Both the position numbers and the translations under genes were made by a program. A stretch of DNA of 64,000 nt, taken from contig NZ_QQXL01000002.1 in the NCBI RefSeq assembly GCF_003640665.1, positions 1-64,000 on the forward strand. The letters run 5' to 3'. Origin of the DNA: Galactobacter caseinivorans. Its GTDB lineage: Bacteria; Actinomycetota; Actinomycetes; Actinomycetales; Micrococcaceae. Positions 1-11,497 of the stretch are shown piece by piece (the stretch's first letter is position 1; each line of letters starts with the position of its first letter). Below the pieces are notes generated by a model. That model ran no database searches, was not told where the DNA came from, and saw only the letters and a list, made by a program, of their open reading frames with translations.

Positions 1-191
1 GGCTTCAAAACAGTTCAAGCAAGCTCTGCACGCGTCCACTATTCGGTTACGAAACAACAACCTTCGCAACCCCAAAATTTCATACAGCATCACCACAACA
101 AAATATTGTGTCACCACGCACACGCAAGTAACACACAGACCACCACCACACCCAACAGCAGCAATGCGAAGGGTTGTGGCGGAGTGAAAGA
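1..191 (+). other. 23S-5S rRNA internal spacer
   Basis: AT-richer, gene-free sequence directly upstream of the 5S rRNA. From memory it resembles the 23S-5S spacers of Micrococcales (a stretch reading roughly CGCGTCCACTAT followed by GGTTACGAAACAACAA). The 3' end of the 23S gene should lie just outside the window. No ORF or promoter is seen here; it is expected to be transcribed as part of the rRNA operon and removed in processing. Confidence 0.6.
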
Positions 192-309
192 GTTACGGCG
201 GTCATAGCGTAGGGGAAACGCCCGGTCCCATCCCGAACCCGGAAGCTAAGCCCTACAGCGCCGATGGTACTGCAACCGGGAGGTTGTGGGAGAGTAGGAC
301 GCCGCCGGA
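192..309 (+). rRNA. rrf: 5S ribosomal RNA
   Basis: The sequence has the standard 5S layout: a 5' strand starting GTTACGGCGGTCA, the conserved block CCCGGTCCCATCCCGAACCCGG, then AAGCTAAGCC, GCCGATGGTACTGC, and GAGAGTAGGACGCCGCC pairing with the 5' end as helix I. The length of about 118 nt is normal. It is the last gene of an rRNA operon that enters from the left. Ends may be off by 1-3 nt. Confidence 0.95.
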
Positions 310-322
310 CACAACCACACAG

Positions 323-377
323 GAAGGCCCCGCAGCCCCCAAACCCCTAACAGGGTTCGGAGAGGCGCGGGGCCTTT
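323..377 (+). terminator. Terminator of the rRNA operon
   Basis: An inverted repeat AAGGCCCCGC ... GCGGGGCCTT with a C-rich/A-rich loop is followed by TTTCTC. It lies immediately downstream of 5S rRNA on the same strand, as expected for the factor-independent end of the rrn transcript. Confidence 0.85.
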
Positions 378-400
378 CTCATACCCAAAACACTTCCCGG

Positions 401-461
401 CCGGCACCCACACCGGCCAGCGCACGCACCCCGCCGGCACCCACCCCGGCCAGCGCACGCA
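401..461. repeat. Two 28-bp direct repeats
   Basis: Two copies of a 28-bp unit beginning CCGGCACCCAC and ending CAGCGCACGCA lie at 401-428 and 434-461 and differ at one base. They sit between the rRNA terminator and the 3' end of the MFS pseudogene. No function is evident. Confidence 0.7.
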
Positions 462-503
462 GCGCACTGCGACACCAGGGAAGCGGCGCCGCAGTGCGCT
501 GTG

Positions 504-1919
504 CTAGTGAGCCTTGGGTTTGGGGCCCACGCCTCCCGGCTGGCGGAGCATGATGACGGCCGCGGCGAAGAGTCCCACGAGGGCCAGCGCTGCTGAGACC
601 AAGAATGCATCAGCATGATGTAGGGCCGGCGCAAAGCCGAGTCCAACGAAGACGGCGACGCCGCTGGCTCCTCCAAGTTGGTCGGCCGCCCGTTGGATCC
701 CGGATGCCACTCCTGCGTCCGCGTCAGTCGTGCCGCTGACGGCAAGATACTGCAGGCCAACCAGTCCAAAGCCCATGCCCGCCGCGATGAGCAGCATGGC
801 GAGAAGTAGCCACGGCACGCCTCCACCAACCACTGCGACGACCGCGATCACCGTCATCGCGGATCCAGTTGACGCTATGCCGGTCAAGACGCACGCGCGA
901 GCTCCCCACCGTGTCATGAGTCGGGGGACCAAGACGGTGGCCGCGATGAGCGCTCCGGCCAGAGGAAGCATGGTGACGCCCGCCGCCATGGGGCTCAAAC
1001 GGAGTCGGTCTTGGAGGTAGAACGTGAAGAGCAAGAACGACGTAGACAACGCTCCGCTGAGCAACATGGTGGTGAGGTTCGCTTTCAAACGCGCCTTGTT
1101 GGCGAATATGGCGCGAGGAACGATGGGGTTGACGGCACGCGACTCGATGCGGAGGAAGGCGACACCGCTCAACAAGGCGCCGATGAGAGCCAAGACGTTC
1201 AGCCAGATGCTTGTCTCCGGGTCACCAGCTCCAACCACGGCGTAGATGAAAAGCAGGGGGCTGGCCGTCAGGAGGAGAGCTCCAGGTACATCAATGCTGA
1301 CCCGCGTGGTGGGAGCCCGGCGTTCGCCCGGGATCAGCAGCCACGTCGCCGCGATCACCACCAGGATGAACGGCGTAGCGATCAGAAAAATCCACCGCCA
1401 TCCCAGGTACTCGGTGATGATCCCGGAGAGCGCAAACCCGAGAACCAGGCCGCAGCTAGCTACGGCGGCCCAAATACTCAATGCACGCGATCGTCGGGGG
1501 CCTTCTGGATACAACAGCACGATGGTGGCCATGGCTGCGGGCAGTGCTATTGCCTAGCCTGCGCCCTGGAGCAGGCGAGCGACGACCAAAAGAGGGAAGG
1601 AAGGGGCGAGTCCGGCGAGGAGGGATGCCGCACCGAAAATTGTGGTGCCACCTAAGAGTGTGCGGCGTCGACCGAACACGTCTCCGAGCCGGCCACCGAG
1701 CATCAGGAGACCGCCGCCGGTCAGCGTGTAGCCGACCACCACCCACGTGAGGGAGTGGCCGCCGACGCCGAGGTCTGCGCCGATTGAAGGTAGTGCGACG
1801 TTGACCACTGTCACATCGACAGCGATGAAGAATTGCAGCATGGACATGGCGCACAAGATGAGGGGCGCGTGCCAAGGGCGGGGGCGTTGACCGCGTGAAA
1901 AGGGGGTGTCAAAAGACAT
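504..1919 (-). pseudogene. DHA2-type MFS drug exporter, interrupted by an in-frame TAG
   Basis: Reading from the ATG at 1919 (preceded by GGAGCATTCC) gives the N-terminal half of a 14-helix EmrB/QacA-type drug:proton antiporter, including the motif GGRLGDVFGRRR between TM2 and TM3. It runs to LQGAG and then hits TAG at 1554-1556. The same frame continues AIALPAAMATIVLLYPEG to the stop at 504, so the ORF of about 471 codons is intact apart from this one codon, where a Gln (CAG) or similar is expected. It is a recent nonsense pseudogene, a sequencing error, or a readthrough candidate. The downstream half alone (starting at 1532) would lack the first helices and is unlikely to work. Confidence 0.8.
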
Positions 1920-2314
1920 GGAATGCTCCGTCGCTCGAAAAGGTACCGAGCAGCACGGTGTGCCGCATCGGACTGAAACCGAAACGGCCGGACGAGCCAG
2001 GGGAATGATGTGGTGAGCTGGACGTCCCGCCGTTAGCGGGAGGTCTCGGTCACTGCCGGGCAAGCGGCTGAGCATGAAGCGGCTGACATGCCGGTCACGT
2101 TAGCAGAGCCTGCGTGGGTCGCCGTGGATCTCAAGCGCGAACTGATCCAGAGGCCTGGCGGCGAGGGGGTGCACAGCAACGGCCACGGCATCTTCGGGGG
2201 ATGTCACAGTCCCTGGTGCTCGCGTCTGAAGCCAGCGCTGTTCATAGCGGCTAGAATGGATACTTGCGTCGACGGCAGTCTGTCGACGCGCCAAGAAACT
2301 TTAGAGAGGTCACC

Positions 2315-4228
2315 GTGTCAAACCACCAGGAGGGCAACGGCCCCCGTCGTCAGGATCGATCCGGTCAGGGTTCCGGCTACACCGGAAACGGTCGCAAGCC
2401 GTACAGCCCGCGCAATGATGATCGGCCGGCCCGTGACGGAGAGCGTCGTTCCGGTGGCTTCGGTGGCGATCGTCGTGATGATCGCGCGCCCCGTCGTGAT
2501 GATCGTCAGGGTGGCGGCTTCCGCGGCAATGACCGTCGTGATGACAACCGTGGTGGTGGCTTCCGCGGTGGTGACCGTCGTGAGGACACTCGCGGTGGGG
2601 GTTTTGGTGGCGATCGTCGTGATGATCGCGCCCCCCGTCGTGATGATCGTCAGGGTGGCGGTTTCCGCGGCAATGACCGTCGTGATGACAACCGTGGTGG
2701 TGGCTTCCGCGGTGGTGACCGTCGTGAGGACACTCGCGGTGGGGGTTTTGGTGGCGATCGCCGCGATGATCGCGGCCCCCGTCGTGATGACAACCGTCGT
2801 GATGACAACCGCGGTGGTGGCTTTGGCGGCGACCGCCGCGAGGACCGCCGCGATCAGGCACCCCGCAGCGACCGTCCCCAGCGCGACACGCGCCCGGCGC
2901 GCGATGAGCGTCCCCAGCGTGCTGAGCGCACGGAGCGCCCGGCGCGCACCGAGCGTCCCGAGCACAGCAACCGCCCTCAGCCGACCGATCGCCCGCAGCG
3001 CGGCGGCGGATTCGGCGCCGGCGATCGTCGTCAGTCCTCGGACCGCGGCCCGGCCCGTGGGGATCGCAACGACCGTGGGGATCGCAACGACCGTGGCGCC
3101 CGCAACGATCGCAATGACCGCGGCGACCGTGGCGGCTTTGACCGCCAGGGCCGCGAAGAAGAGCGTCCGGAGCGCCTGGGCGGCGACAACCGCGCAGCGA
3201 ACCGCGATGGCCGCGAGAAGTCCCCGGAGATCGATAGCGATGTGACGGGCAAGGAGCTGGACAAGCCGGTGCTGCGCGAGTTGCAGTACCTGGACGAGCG
3301 CAACCGCGGCTGGGTGGCCAAGCACTTGGTCATGGCCGCCCGCTACATCGACACCGAGCCGGAGTTGGCCTTTGACCACGCGGAGGCAGCAAGCCGCCGC
3401 GGTGGCCGCGTCGCCATGGTCCGCGAGGCTGTTGGCCTCACCGCCTACGCCTCAGAGAAGTTCCACGACGCCCTGCGTGAACTGCGCACCTACCGCCGCA
3501 TCTCCGGCTCCGACGAGCACTTGGCCCTGATGGCCGACTGCGAGCGGGCGCTGGGCCGTGTGGACAAGGCCCTGGAGACCGTCGAGTCGCCGGAGGCCCA
3601 GGCACTGACTGGCGCCGCCGGTGCAGAGGTCGCCATCGTGCGCGCCGGCATCCTCATGGACCTGAACCGCCAGGAAGAGGCGGTCAAGGCCCTGGAGATC
3701 CCCACGCTGGACATGAACAAGGCCTACTCCTTCAGCCCGCGCCTCTTCGAGGCGTACGCAGAGGCCCTGATCTCAGTGGACCGCAAGGAAGAGGCCGCCA
3801 AGTGGACGGCCCGCATCGCGGTTGCGGAGCAGGCGCTCGGTGTCGAGGAGGACGAGGAAGAGATCATCGACCTTGACCTGCTCTTGGATGACCCGGAAGA
3901 GGACGAGGACGGCGATGTGCTGCCGCGGGCCGCGGAGGCAGTGGCCGGCTACCGCGAGGAGCAGCCCCGCATCAGCGACGAGGACTCCCTGCGCACGCTG
4001 AGCAACAATGGCGAGGATGAGGACGGCGACGTGCTCCCCGAGGGTCACGAGGACCCGTTTGCCTACGGCGACGAGTCGGAGGAGTCCAACCACCCCGAGC
4101 AGAGCCGCGATGAGCAGCATGACGGTAGCCCGGAGCAGGACGATGAAGAGCTCGAGGACGGCGACGCCGTTGATGAGTTCGCCTCGCAGCAGCGCGAGCT
4201 GGGCGGTGCGGAGGACTCCGAGCGGTGA
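2315..4228 (+). CDS. Disordered RG/RD-rich protein with C-terminal TPR-like helical domain (Rv1691-type)
   Basis: The 637-aa product has two parts. Residues 1 to about 300 are low complexity, dominated by RRDD, GGGF and RDRG motifs, including two perfect-length 48-aa repeats. From about 305 onward (DKPVLRELQYLDERNRG) comes an alpha-helical domain resembling tetratricopeptide repeats, then a very acidic tail rich in EDEDGD. In other actinobacteria the helical domain protein opens the same cluster (M. tuberculosis Rv1691); its role is unknown. The GTG at 2315 is chosen because AGAGAGG precedes it; a TTG at 2264 is in frame but lacks a good ribosome site. The stop overlaps the next gene by 4 nt. 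RNA binding by the RG/RD region is only inference. Confidence 0.8.
   Translation: MSNHQEGNGPRRQDRSGQGSGYTGNGRKPYSPRNDDRPARDGERRSGGFGGDRRDDRAPRRDDRQGGGFRGNDRRDDNRGGGFRGGDRREDTRGGGFGGDRRDDRAPRRDDRQGGGFRGNDRRDDNRGGGFRGGDRREDTRGGGFGGDRRDDRGPRRDDNRRDDNRGGGFGGDRREDRRDQAPRSDRPQRDTRPARDERPQRAERTERPARTERPEHSNRPQPTDRPQRGGGFGAGDRRQSSDRGPARGDRNDRGDRNDRGARNDRNDRGDRGGFDRQGREEERPERLGGDNRAANRDGREKSPEIDSDVTGKELDKPVLRELQYLDERNRGWVAKHLVMAARYIDTEPELAFDHAEAASRRGGRVAMVREAVGLTAYASEKFHDALRELRTYRRISGSDEHLALMADCERALGRVDKALETVESPEAQALTGAAGAEVAIVRAGILMDLNRQEEAVKALEIPTLDMNKAYSFSPRLFEAYAEALISVDRKEEAAKWTARIAVAEQALGVEEDEEEIIDLDLLLDDPEEDEDGDVLPRAAEAVAGYREEQPRISDEDSLRTLSNNGEDEDGDVLPEGHEDPFAYGDESEESNHPEQSRDEQHDGSPEQDDEELEDGDAVDEFASQQRELGGAEDSER
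2465..2752. repeat. Two tandem 144-bp coding repeats plus a partial third
   Basis: The block starting GGCGATCGTCG recurs at 2465, 2609 and 2753, a period of 144 bp (48 codons). The copies are nearly identical at DNA level, not only in protein, which points to recent duplication or gene conversion. The third copy diverges after about 50 bp. Confidence 0.85.
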
Positions 4229-5091
4229 ACAACACCGCGGTGACCAAGCCGCAGCGTTTGGTGGACCTCTACGACGGCCTGCTCTGTGACCTGGACGGCG
4301 TCGTGTACGCCGGCCAGGGCGCGTTGCCGGGCGCCGTGGAGTCGCTGAACCGCGCCATGGCAGAGGGCCTGCGGGTCGGCTTTGTCACCAACAACGCCTC
4401 TCGGCGTACCGAGGCCGTCGCAGAACACCTGCGCGGCCTCGGGCTGTCGGTGGGCCCGGAGCAGGTCTTCGGGTCCGCCGCGGCGGCAGCCCGCCTGGCC
4501 CGGGACGACTCGGAGGGCTGGGAGGGCCTTGGCTCCCCGCACGCGGGGGAGCTGACCGCCATGGTGGTGGGCTCCGATGCGCTGCGTGAGCAGGTCGCAG
4601 ACGCGGGCTTTGCCCTCATTCCTGTGGCAGAGGACGCGCACCCCGACTACGTGATCCAGGGATTTGACCCGGGCCTCGGCTGGGCGGACCTCGCGGCCGC
4701 GGCGTATGCCATTCAGCGCGGCGCCAGATGGGTCGCCAGCAACACCGATTCCACCATTCCCCGCGCCCAGGGCATCGCTCCGGGCAACGGCAGCCTGGTT
4801 GCCGCAGTTCGCCGCGCGGTGGACTGTGAACCGTTGGTGGCAGGCAAACCCCAGCCCACGCTGATGCACCTTGCGGCGCAGCAGCTGGGTTGCGAGCGCC
4901 CGCTCATGATCGGGGACCGCCTGGACACGGACATCGCCGGCGGGATCGCCGCGGGCATGGACACGGTTCTGGTCCTGACCGGCATCGACTCGAGGGACAC
5001 TGCGCGGCAGGCGGACGCAGCGCAGCGCCCCACCTACGTCATCGATACGCTGGCCGGGCTCTTTGAAGCGGCGGAGTCAGCGCGCGCATGA
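4225..5091 (+). CDS. HAD-IIA family (NagD-like) phosphatase
   Basis: A 288-aa haloacid-dehalogenase hydrolase. Motif I is DLLCDLDGVVYAG (nucleophile and acid/base Asp), motif II is FVTNNAS, and the C-terminal motif is GKPQP ... MIGDRLDTDIAGG, which holds the Lys and the metal-binding Asp. The cap position is that of subclass IIA, as in NagD and p-nitrophenylphosphatases. The natural substrate is unknown; in actinobacteria this gene sits at this place in the tlyA-recN cluster (Rv1692 type, for which glycerol-3-phosphate phosphatase activity has been reported). The GTG start overlaps the upstream stop as GTGA, so translation is probably coupled. Confidence 0.88.
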   Translation: MNNTAVTKPQRLVDLYDGLLCDLDGVVYAGQGALPGAVESLNRAMAEGLRVGFVTNNASRRTEAVAEHLRGLGLSVGPEQVFGSAAAAARLARDDSEGWEGLGSPHAGELTAMVVGSDALREQVADAGFALIPVAEDAHPDYVIQGFDPGLGWADLAAAAYAIQRGARWVASNTDSTIPRAQGIAPGNGSLVAAVRRAVDCEPLVAGKPQPTLMHLAAQQLGCERPLMIGDRLDTDIAGGIAAGMDTVLVLTGIDSRDTARQADAAQRPTYVIDTLAGLFEAAESARA

Positions 5092-5270
5092 GCACCAACA
5101 CACCGCCCCTCCCTGGGCCGCACCAGCCAGCGCAGGAGCGCCCGCTTCCCTCGGAAGCGCAGCTGCTTGAGCCACTGGAGCTGCTCGACGACGCGGGGCT
5201 GGGTGAGCACCCGGCCCACTTTGAGCGCCTCCTGGGTCAGCTCACTGAGGCCCTCGAGGAGGAGGCATGA
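5088..5270 (+). CDS. Small conserved protein between HAD phosphatase and TlyA
   Basis: A 60-aa protein: a proline-rich first third, then an acidic amphipathic stretch (LLEPLELLDDAGLGEHPAHF and LLGQLTEALEEE). It overlaps both neighbours by 4 nt (ATGA), so it is embedded in the operon and probably translated by coupling. Position and size match the small Rv1693-type protein of other actinobacterial clusters. No known motif; function unknown. Confidence 0.75.
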   Translation: MSTNTPPLPGPHQPAQERPLPSEAQLLEPLELLDDAGLGEHPAHFERLLGQLTEALEEEA

Positions 5271-6112
5271 GCGCGGCCATTCAGTCCGCCTCAGCACCGG
5301 AAGCCGGCAGGGTGGATCAGCTGCTGGTCACGAGCGGGTTGTGCTCCTCGCGGACTCGGGCGGCCAAGGCCATCGCCGCGGGCCGCGTCAGCGTGGACGG
5401 CTTAGTCGTCACCAGGGCCTCCTTGGCAGTGAAGCCGGGGAGCGAACTGAGCCTGACAGGGGACGAGGCAGATCGTTATGTGGGCCGCGCCGCGCACAAA
5501 CTGATCGGCGCCTTGGAAACCTTCACCAGCGTCGTCGTGCAGGATGCCCTCTGCCTGGATGCCGGTGCCTCCACCGGTGGGTTCACGCAGGTGCTGCTAG
5601 AACGTGGCGCGCGCCGGGTGATCGCCGTGGACGTGGGCCACGGGCAGCTGCATCCCACGCTCAGCGCGGATCCGCGCGTGGAGAACCACGAAGGCGTGAA
5701 CGTGCGCCAGCTCACGGAGGACTTTGTTCCCGGGGGAGTGGACCTGGTCGTGGGCGATCTCTCCTTCATTTCCCTCCGGCTGGTGGTGGGACCGCTCGCG
5801 AATGTGACGCGCCCGGGCGGGCAGATGATCTTGATGGTCAAACCCCAGTTTGAGATTGGTCGCGAGCGTCTGGCCCGCACCGGTGTGGTGACCCACGCCG
5901 GTTCGAGGAAGGTCGCCGTGGAAGGCGTCGTAGACGCGGCACTGCGGGCTGGCCTGACGCTGGAAGAGGTCTCCAGAAGCTCGCTGCCTGGGCAGGACGG
6001 CAACGCCGAATTCTTTCTTCGCCTCAGCGTCCCCACCCGGCCGCACACCGAGCACTTCTCCACCGCAAGCGAACAGATCGCCGCAACGCTCGCCGCCGTT
6101 GACTACTCTTAA
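5267..6112 (+). CDS. tlyA: TlyA-family rRNA 2'-O-methyltransferase
   Basis: A 281-aa protein with an N-terminal S4 RNA-binding domain (VDQLLVTSGLCSSRTRAAKA) followed by an FtsJ-like Rossmann methyltransferase. The SAM-binding motif is LCLDAGASTGGFTQVLL and the acidic motif is VDLVVGDLSFISLR. TlyA proteins methylate ribose 2'-hydroxyls in 16S and/or 23S rRNA, and in mycobacteria this sets capreomycin sensitivity. The S4 domain makes this like the longer form that modifies both rRNAs, though subtype assignment is inference. ATG overlaps the upstream stop by 4 nt. Confidence 0.9.
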   Translation: MSAAIQSASAPEAGRVDQLLVTSGLCSSRTRAAKAIAAGRVSVDGLVVTRASLAVKPGSELSLTGDEADRYVGRAAHKLIGALETFTSVVVQDALCLDAGASTGGFTQVLLERGARRVIAVDVGHGQLHPTLSADPRVENHEGVNVRQLTEDFVPGGVDLVVGDLSFISLRLVVGPLANVTRPGGQMILMVKPQFEIGRERLARTGVVTHAGSRKVAVEGVVDAALRAGLTLEEVSRSSLPGQDGNAEFFLRLSVPTRPHTEHFSTASEQIAATLAAVDYS

Positions 6113-6178
6113 CGTGTTCCCCGCCGTGGGCCGTTCTTGGTCAGCGAGCAGAACACGATGGACGTCGGAGAGGACGGC

Positions 6179-7192
6179 ATGAGGCGCATTCTGGTCTTGA
6201 CCCACACGGGCCGCACGGAGGCAGTCAGCGTTGCGCTGGAGGCCTGCGAGCTGTTGCGTGCCAACGGGCTGACCCCGGTGATGCGCGCCGATGAGGCCGC
6301 AGAGATCCGCGCGAATCAGAACTGCGATCACTTGGACGTTGAGGTGCTTGGCCAGGATGTGGGCCTGAACGGCATTGAGCTGGGCATGGTTCTGGGTGGG
6401 GACGGCACCATCTTGCGCACCGCCGAGTTGGTGCGTGGATCCTCCGTGGCGCTCCTTGGCGTCAACCTGGGCCACGTCGGCTTCCTCGCGGAGAGCGAGA
6501 AGGCGGATCTGGAGAGCACGGTGCAGGCCATTGTGCAGCGCAATTACACCGTGGAAGAGCGCATGACCATTGATGTGCAGGTGTTCTCCGGGGGGCAACG
6601 CCGCGCGCACACCTGGGCCCTCAACGAGGCCGCGGTGGAGAAGGCCGAGCGCGAGCGCATGGTGGAGGTGGTGGTGGAGGTGGATGCCCGCCCCATCAGC
6701 ACCTTTGGCTGCGACGGCGTGGTCATGGCGACTCCCACCGGCTCCACGGCCTATGCCTTCTCCGCCGGCGGGCCGGTGGTCTGGCCGGAGGTGGAGGCGC
6801 TGGTCATGGCCCCCATCAGCGCCCACGCGCTCTTTGCCCGGCCGCTGGTCGTGGCACCCACCTCCACCATGGCCGTGGAAATCCTCACCCGCACGGAGGC
6901 GCGAGGTGTGCTGTGGTGCGACGGGCGCAGAACAGTTGACCTGCCTCCGGGCTCACGCGTGGAGGTGACCCGCAGCTCGCACCCTGTGCGGCTGGCCCGC
7001 CTGACCCACACCCCGTTTAGCGAGCGCCTGGTGCGCAAGTTTGAACTGCCCATCGTCGGGTGGCGCGGCCCCGCAGGGGACGCGAGCCAGCCGGCCACGA
7101 GCGAGACCCCGGTAGTGGGGCACGTGAACGTCGTAGAGCCGCCGCGCAATGTGGCCCCGCTCTTGCCAGAAGGACCGGAGTTACCTCGATGA
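6179..7192 (+). CDS. nadK: NAD kinase
   Basis: A 337-aa ATP/polyphosphate-NAD kinase, which phosphorylates NAD to NADP. Diagnostic features are VLGGDGTILRTAELV (GGDG motif), LLGVNLGHVGFLAE, and the glycine-rich CDGVVMATPTGSTAYAFSAGG. The C-terminal tail of about 35 residues is a poorly conserved extension. The ATG at 6179 follows GGAGAGGA at 6167-6174; in-frame starts at 6137 and 6158 lack this. The last codons overlap recN by 4 nt. Confidence 0.93.
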   Translation: MRRILVLTHTGRTEAVSVALEACELLRANGLTPVMRADEAAEIRANQNCDHLDVEVLGQDVGLNGIELGMVLGGDGTILRTAELVRGSSVALLGVNLGHVGFLAESEKADLESTVQAIVQRNYTVEERMTIDVQVFSGGQRRAHTWALNEAAVEKAERERMVEVVVEVDARPISTFGCDGVVMATPTGSTAYAFSAGGPVVWPEVEALVMAPISAHALFARPLVVAPTSTMAVEILTRTEARGVLWCDGRRTVDLPPGSRVEVTRSSHPVRLARLTHTPFSERLVRKFELPIVGWRGPAGDASQPATSETPVVGHVNVVEPPRNVAPLLPEGPELPR

Positions 7193-8967
7193 TTGAATCC
7201 CTGCGCATCCGTTCCCTGGGTGTCATTGACGAGGCGGAGCTGCCGCTCGGCGCCCCGCACAGCGCCGCGGACATCCAAGACGCCAGCCTGCCGCTTGGCC
7301 CCGGCTACACCGTGGTCACGGGCGAGACCGGCGCGGGCAAGACCATGGTCGTCACGGCCCTTGGTCTGCTGACCGGGCGGCGCGCGGACGCCGGCATCGT
7401 TCGGCGCGGCCAGGACAAGGCGGTCGTGGAGGCCACGATCATTGACTCGCCGGATGCCCCCGCCTTCAGGGAGGCCGCGGAGGCGGGCGCGGAGCTCGAC
7501 GACGATGGGCCCGGTCGCGCTGCCCTGTACCTGTCCCGCACGGTGTCAGCAGAGGGGCGCGGCCGCGCCCACGCTGGCGGGCGTTCCATCCCGGTGGGCG
7601 CGCTGGGACGGATTGGCGACAAGTTGGTGGCGGTCCATGGCCAGTCGGATCAGTTGCGCCTGCGGGGAACGGGGGAGCAGCGAGCCGCGCTGGACGCCTT
7701 TGGTGGCGAGGACGTGGCGGCGGCGCTGGCCAAGTACGTCGCCAGCTTTGAGGCGCTGAACGCGGCCACGGCGGAGCTCGCGGACATTCATGAGCGCGGG
7801 CGTGAGCGCGCGCTAGAGGCGGAGACCCTGCAGTCCGCCTTGGAGGAGATTGACCGTGTTGACCCCCAGCCAGGGGAGGATGACGAGCTGACGGCGCGCT
7901 CACTGCGCTTGACCCACGTGGAGGAGCTACGCGGGGGCGCAGCAAGCGCGCACGCGGCGCTGGTCAGCGAGGAGATTGGAGAGGCGGTGGACGCCGTTTC
8001 TCTGGTGGACGCAGCCAAGCGCGCCCTGGAGGCGGTGGACGCAGACGACCCGGCTCTGGCGGAGCAGACGGCCCGCCTGCGGGAGCTGGGCTACATCCTC
8101 TCCGACGTAGCCACGGAGTTGGCCAGCTACATGCAATCCCTGGACGCGGATGCCCCGGCGGAGCTTGCCGCGGTGGAGGACCGGCGCGCGGACCTGGCCG
8201 GCCTGCAACGCCGCTACGCCCCCAGCATCGACGAGGTGCTGGAGTGGGCCGCCCAGGCGCGCGTGCGCCTGAGTGGACTGCAGGATGACCCGGCGCGAGC
8301 GGAGGAGCTGACCGCCGCCGTCGCCCGTCTCCAGGCCGAGTTGGAGGAACACTCCCAGGCCCTGCACGCGCTGCGTGTTGAGGCGGCGCAACGGCTGTCA
8401 ACGCGCGTGGATCAGGAGCTGCACGCGCTGGCCATGCCCCAGGCCAGGCTGAGCATCCAGGTGGAGGCCGCCGCGCCGGCCACGCACGGCGCAGACGAGA
8501 TCAATTTCTTGCTGGCCCCGCATCCCGGGTCTGATCCCCGCCCGCTGGGCAAGGGGGCCTCTGGCGGCGAGCTCTCACGCGTGATGCTGGCACTGGAGGT
8601 GGTGCTGGCTGAGGTGGATCCGGTGCCGACCTTTGTCTTTGATGAGGTGGATTCCGGCGTGGGCGGGGAGGCCGCGGTGGAGATTGGGCGGCGCCTGGCC
8701 CGCCTGGCCCGCCATGTCCAGGTGGTCGTGGTGACCCACCTGCCGCAGGTGGCGGCCTTTGCCGACCGGCACCTGAACGTCACCAAGACGGCGCACGGTG
8801 AGGGAAGCTCCGGCTTCACCACCTCAGATGTGGTGACCTTGGACACCGAGGGACGCATTACGGAACTGGCCCGGATGCTCGCCGGACAGGCTGATTCCGA
8901 AGCGGCGCGCGCCCATGCCAAGGAATTGCTGGAGGACGCGGCAGCGGAGGCGGCCCGGCCGTCCTAA
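7189..8967 (+). CDS. recN: DNA repair protein RecN
   Basis: A 592-aa SMC-like ATPase that acts in double-strand break repair. The Walker A is GETGAGKT near residue 44. Long coiled-coil arms rich in Glu, Ala and Arg follow, then the ABC signature LGKGASGGELSRVMLALE, the Walker B FVFDEVDSGVGGEAA, and the H-loop VTHLPQVAA. Length is slightly above the usual 550-590. The ATG at 7189 overlaps the nadK stop. An insert near residues 20-35 (PHSAADIQDASLP) separates the first strand from the P-loop region and is unusual in length. Confidence 0.93.
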   Translation: MIESLRIRSLGVIDEAELPLGAPHSAADIQDASLPLGPGYTVVTGETGAGKTMVVTALGLLTGRRADAGIVRRGQDKAVVEATIIDSPDAPAFREAAEAGAELDDDGPGRAALYLSRTVSAEGRGRAHAGGRSIPVGALGRIGDKLVAVHGQSDQLRLRGTGEQRAALDAFGGEDVAAALAKYVASFEALNAATAELADIHERGRERALEAETLQSALEEIDRVDPQPGEDDELTARSLRLTHVEELRGGAASAHAALVSEEIGEAVDAVSLVDAAKRALEAVDADDPALAEQTARLRELGYILSDVATELASYMQSLDADAPAELAAVEDRRADLAGLQRRYAPSIDEVLEWAAQARVRLSGLQDDPARAEELTAAVARLQAELEEHSQALHALRVEAAQRLSTRVDQELHALAMPQARLSIQVEAAAPATHGADEINFLLAPHPGSDPRPLGKGASGGELSRVMLALEVVLAEVDPVPTFVFDEVDSGVGGEAAVEIGRRLARLARHVQVVVVTHLPQVAAFADRHLNVTKTAHGEGSSGFTTSDVVTLDTEGRITELARMLAGQADSEAARAHAKELLEDAAAEAARPS

Positions 8968-9049
8968 CCCCGGCGCTCCTTCCGGAGCCCGCCGACACTT
9001 TCCGGGGCACCCCATCAGGTGTGCTTTGGCCCCTTCGATGCTAAGGTGA

Positions 9050-11490
<2,441 letters not shown>

Positions 11491-11497
11491 GCCTGTC

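Noticed and set aside
2088-3245. A 385-aa plus-strand ORF overlapping the first cluster gene
   Set aside because: It is the shadow of the RG/RD repeats in another frame; composition (Val/Ala/Thr runs) is typical of repeats read out of frame.
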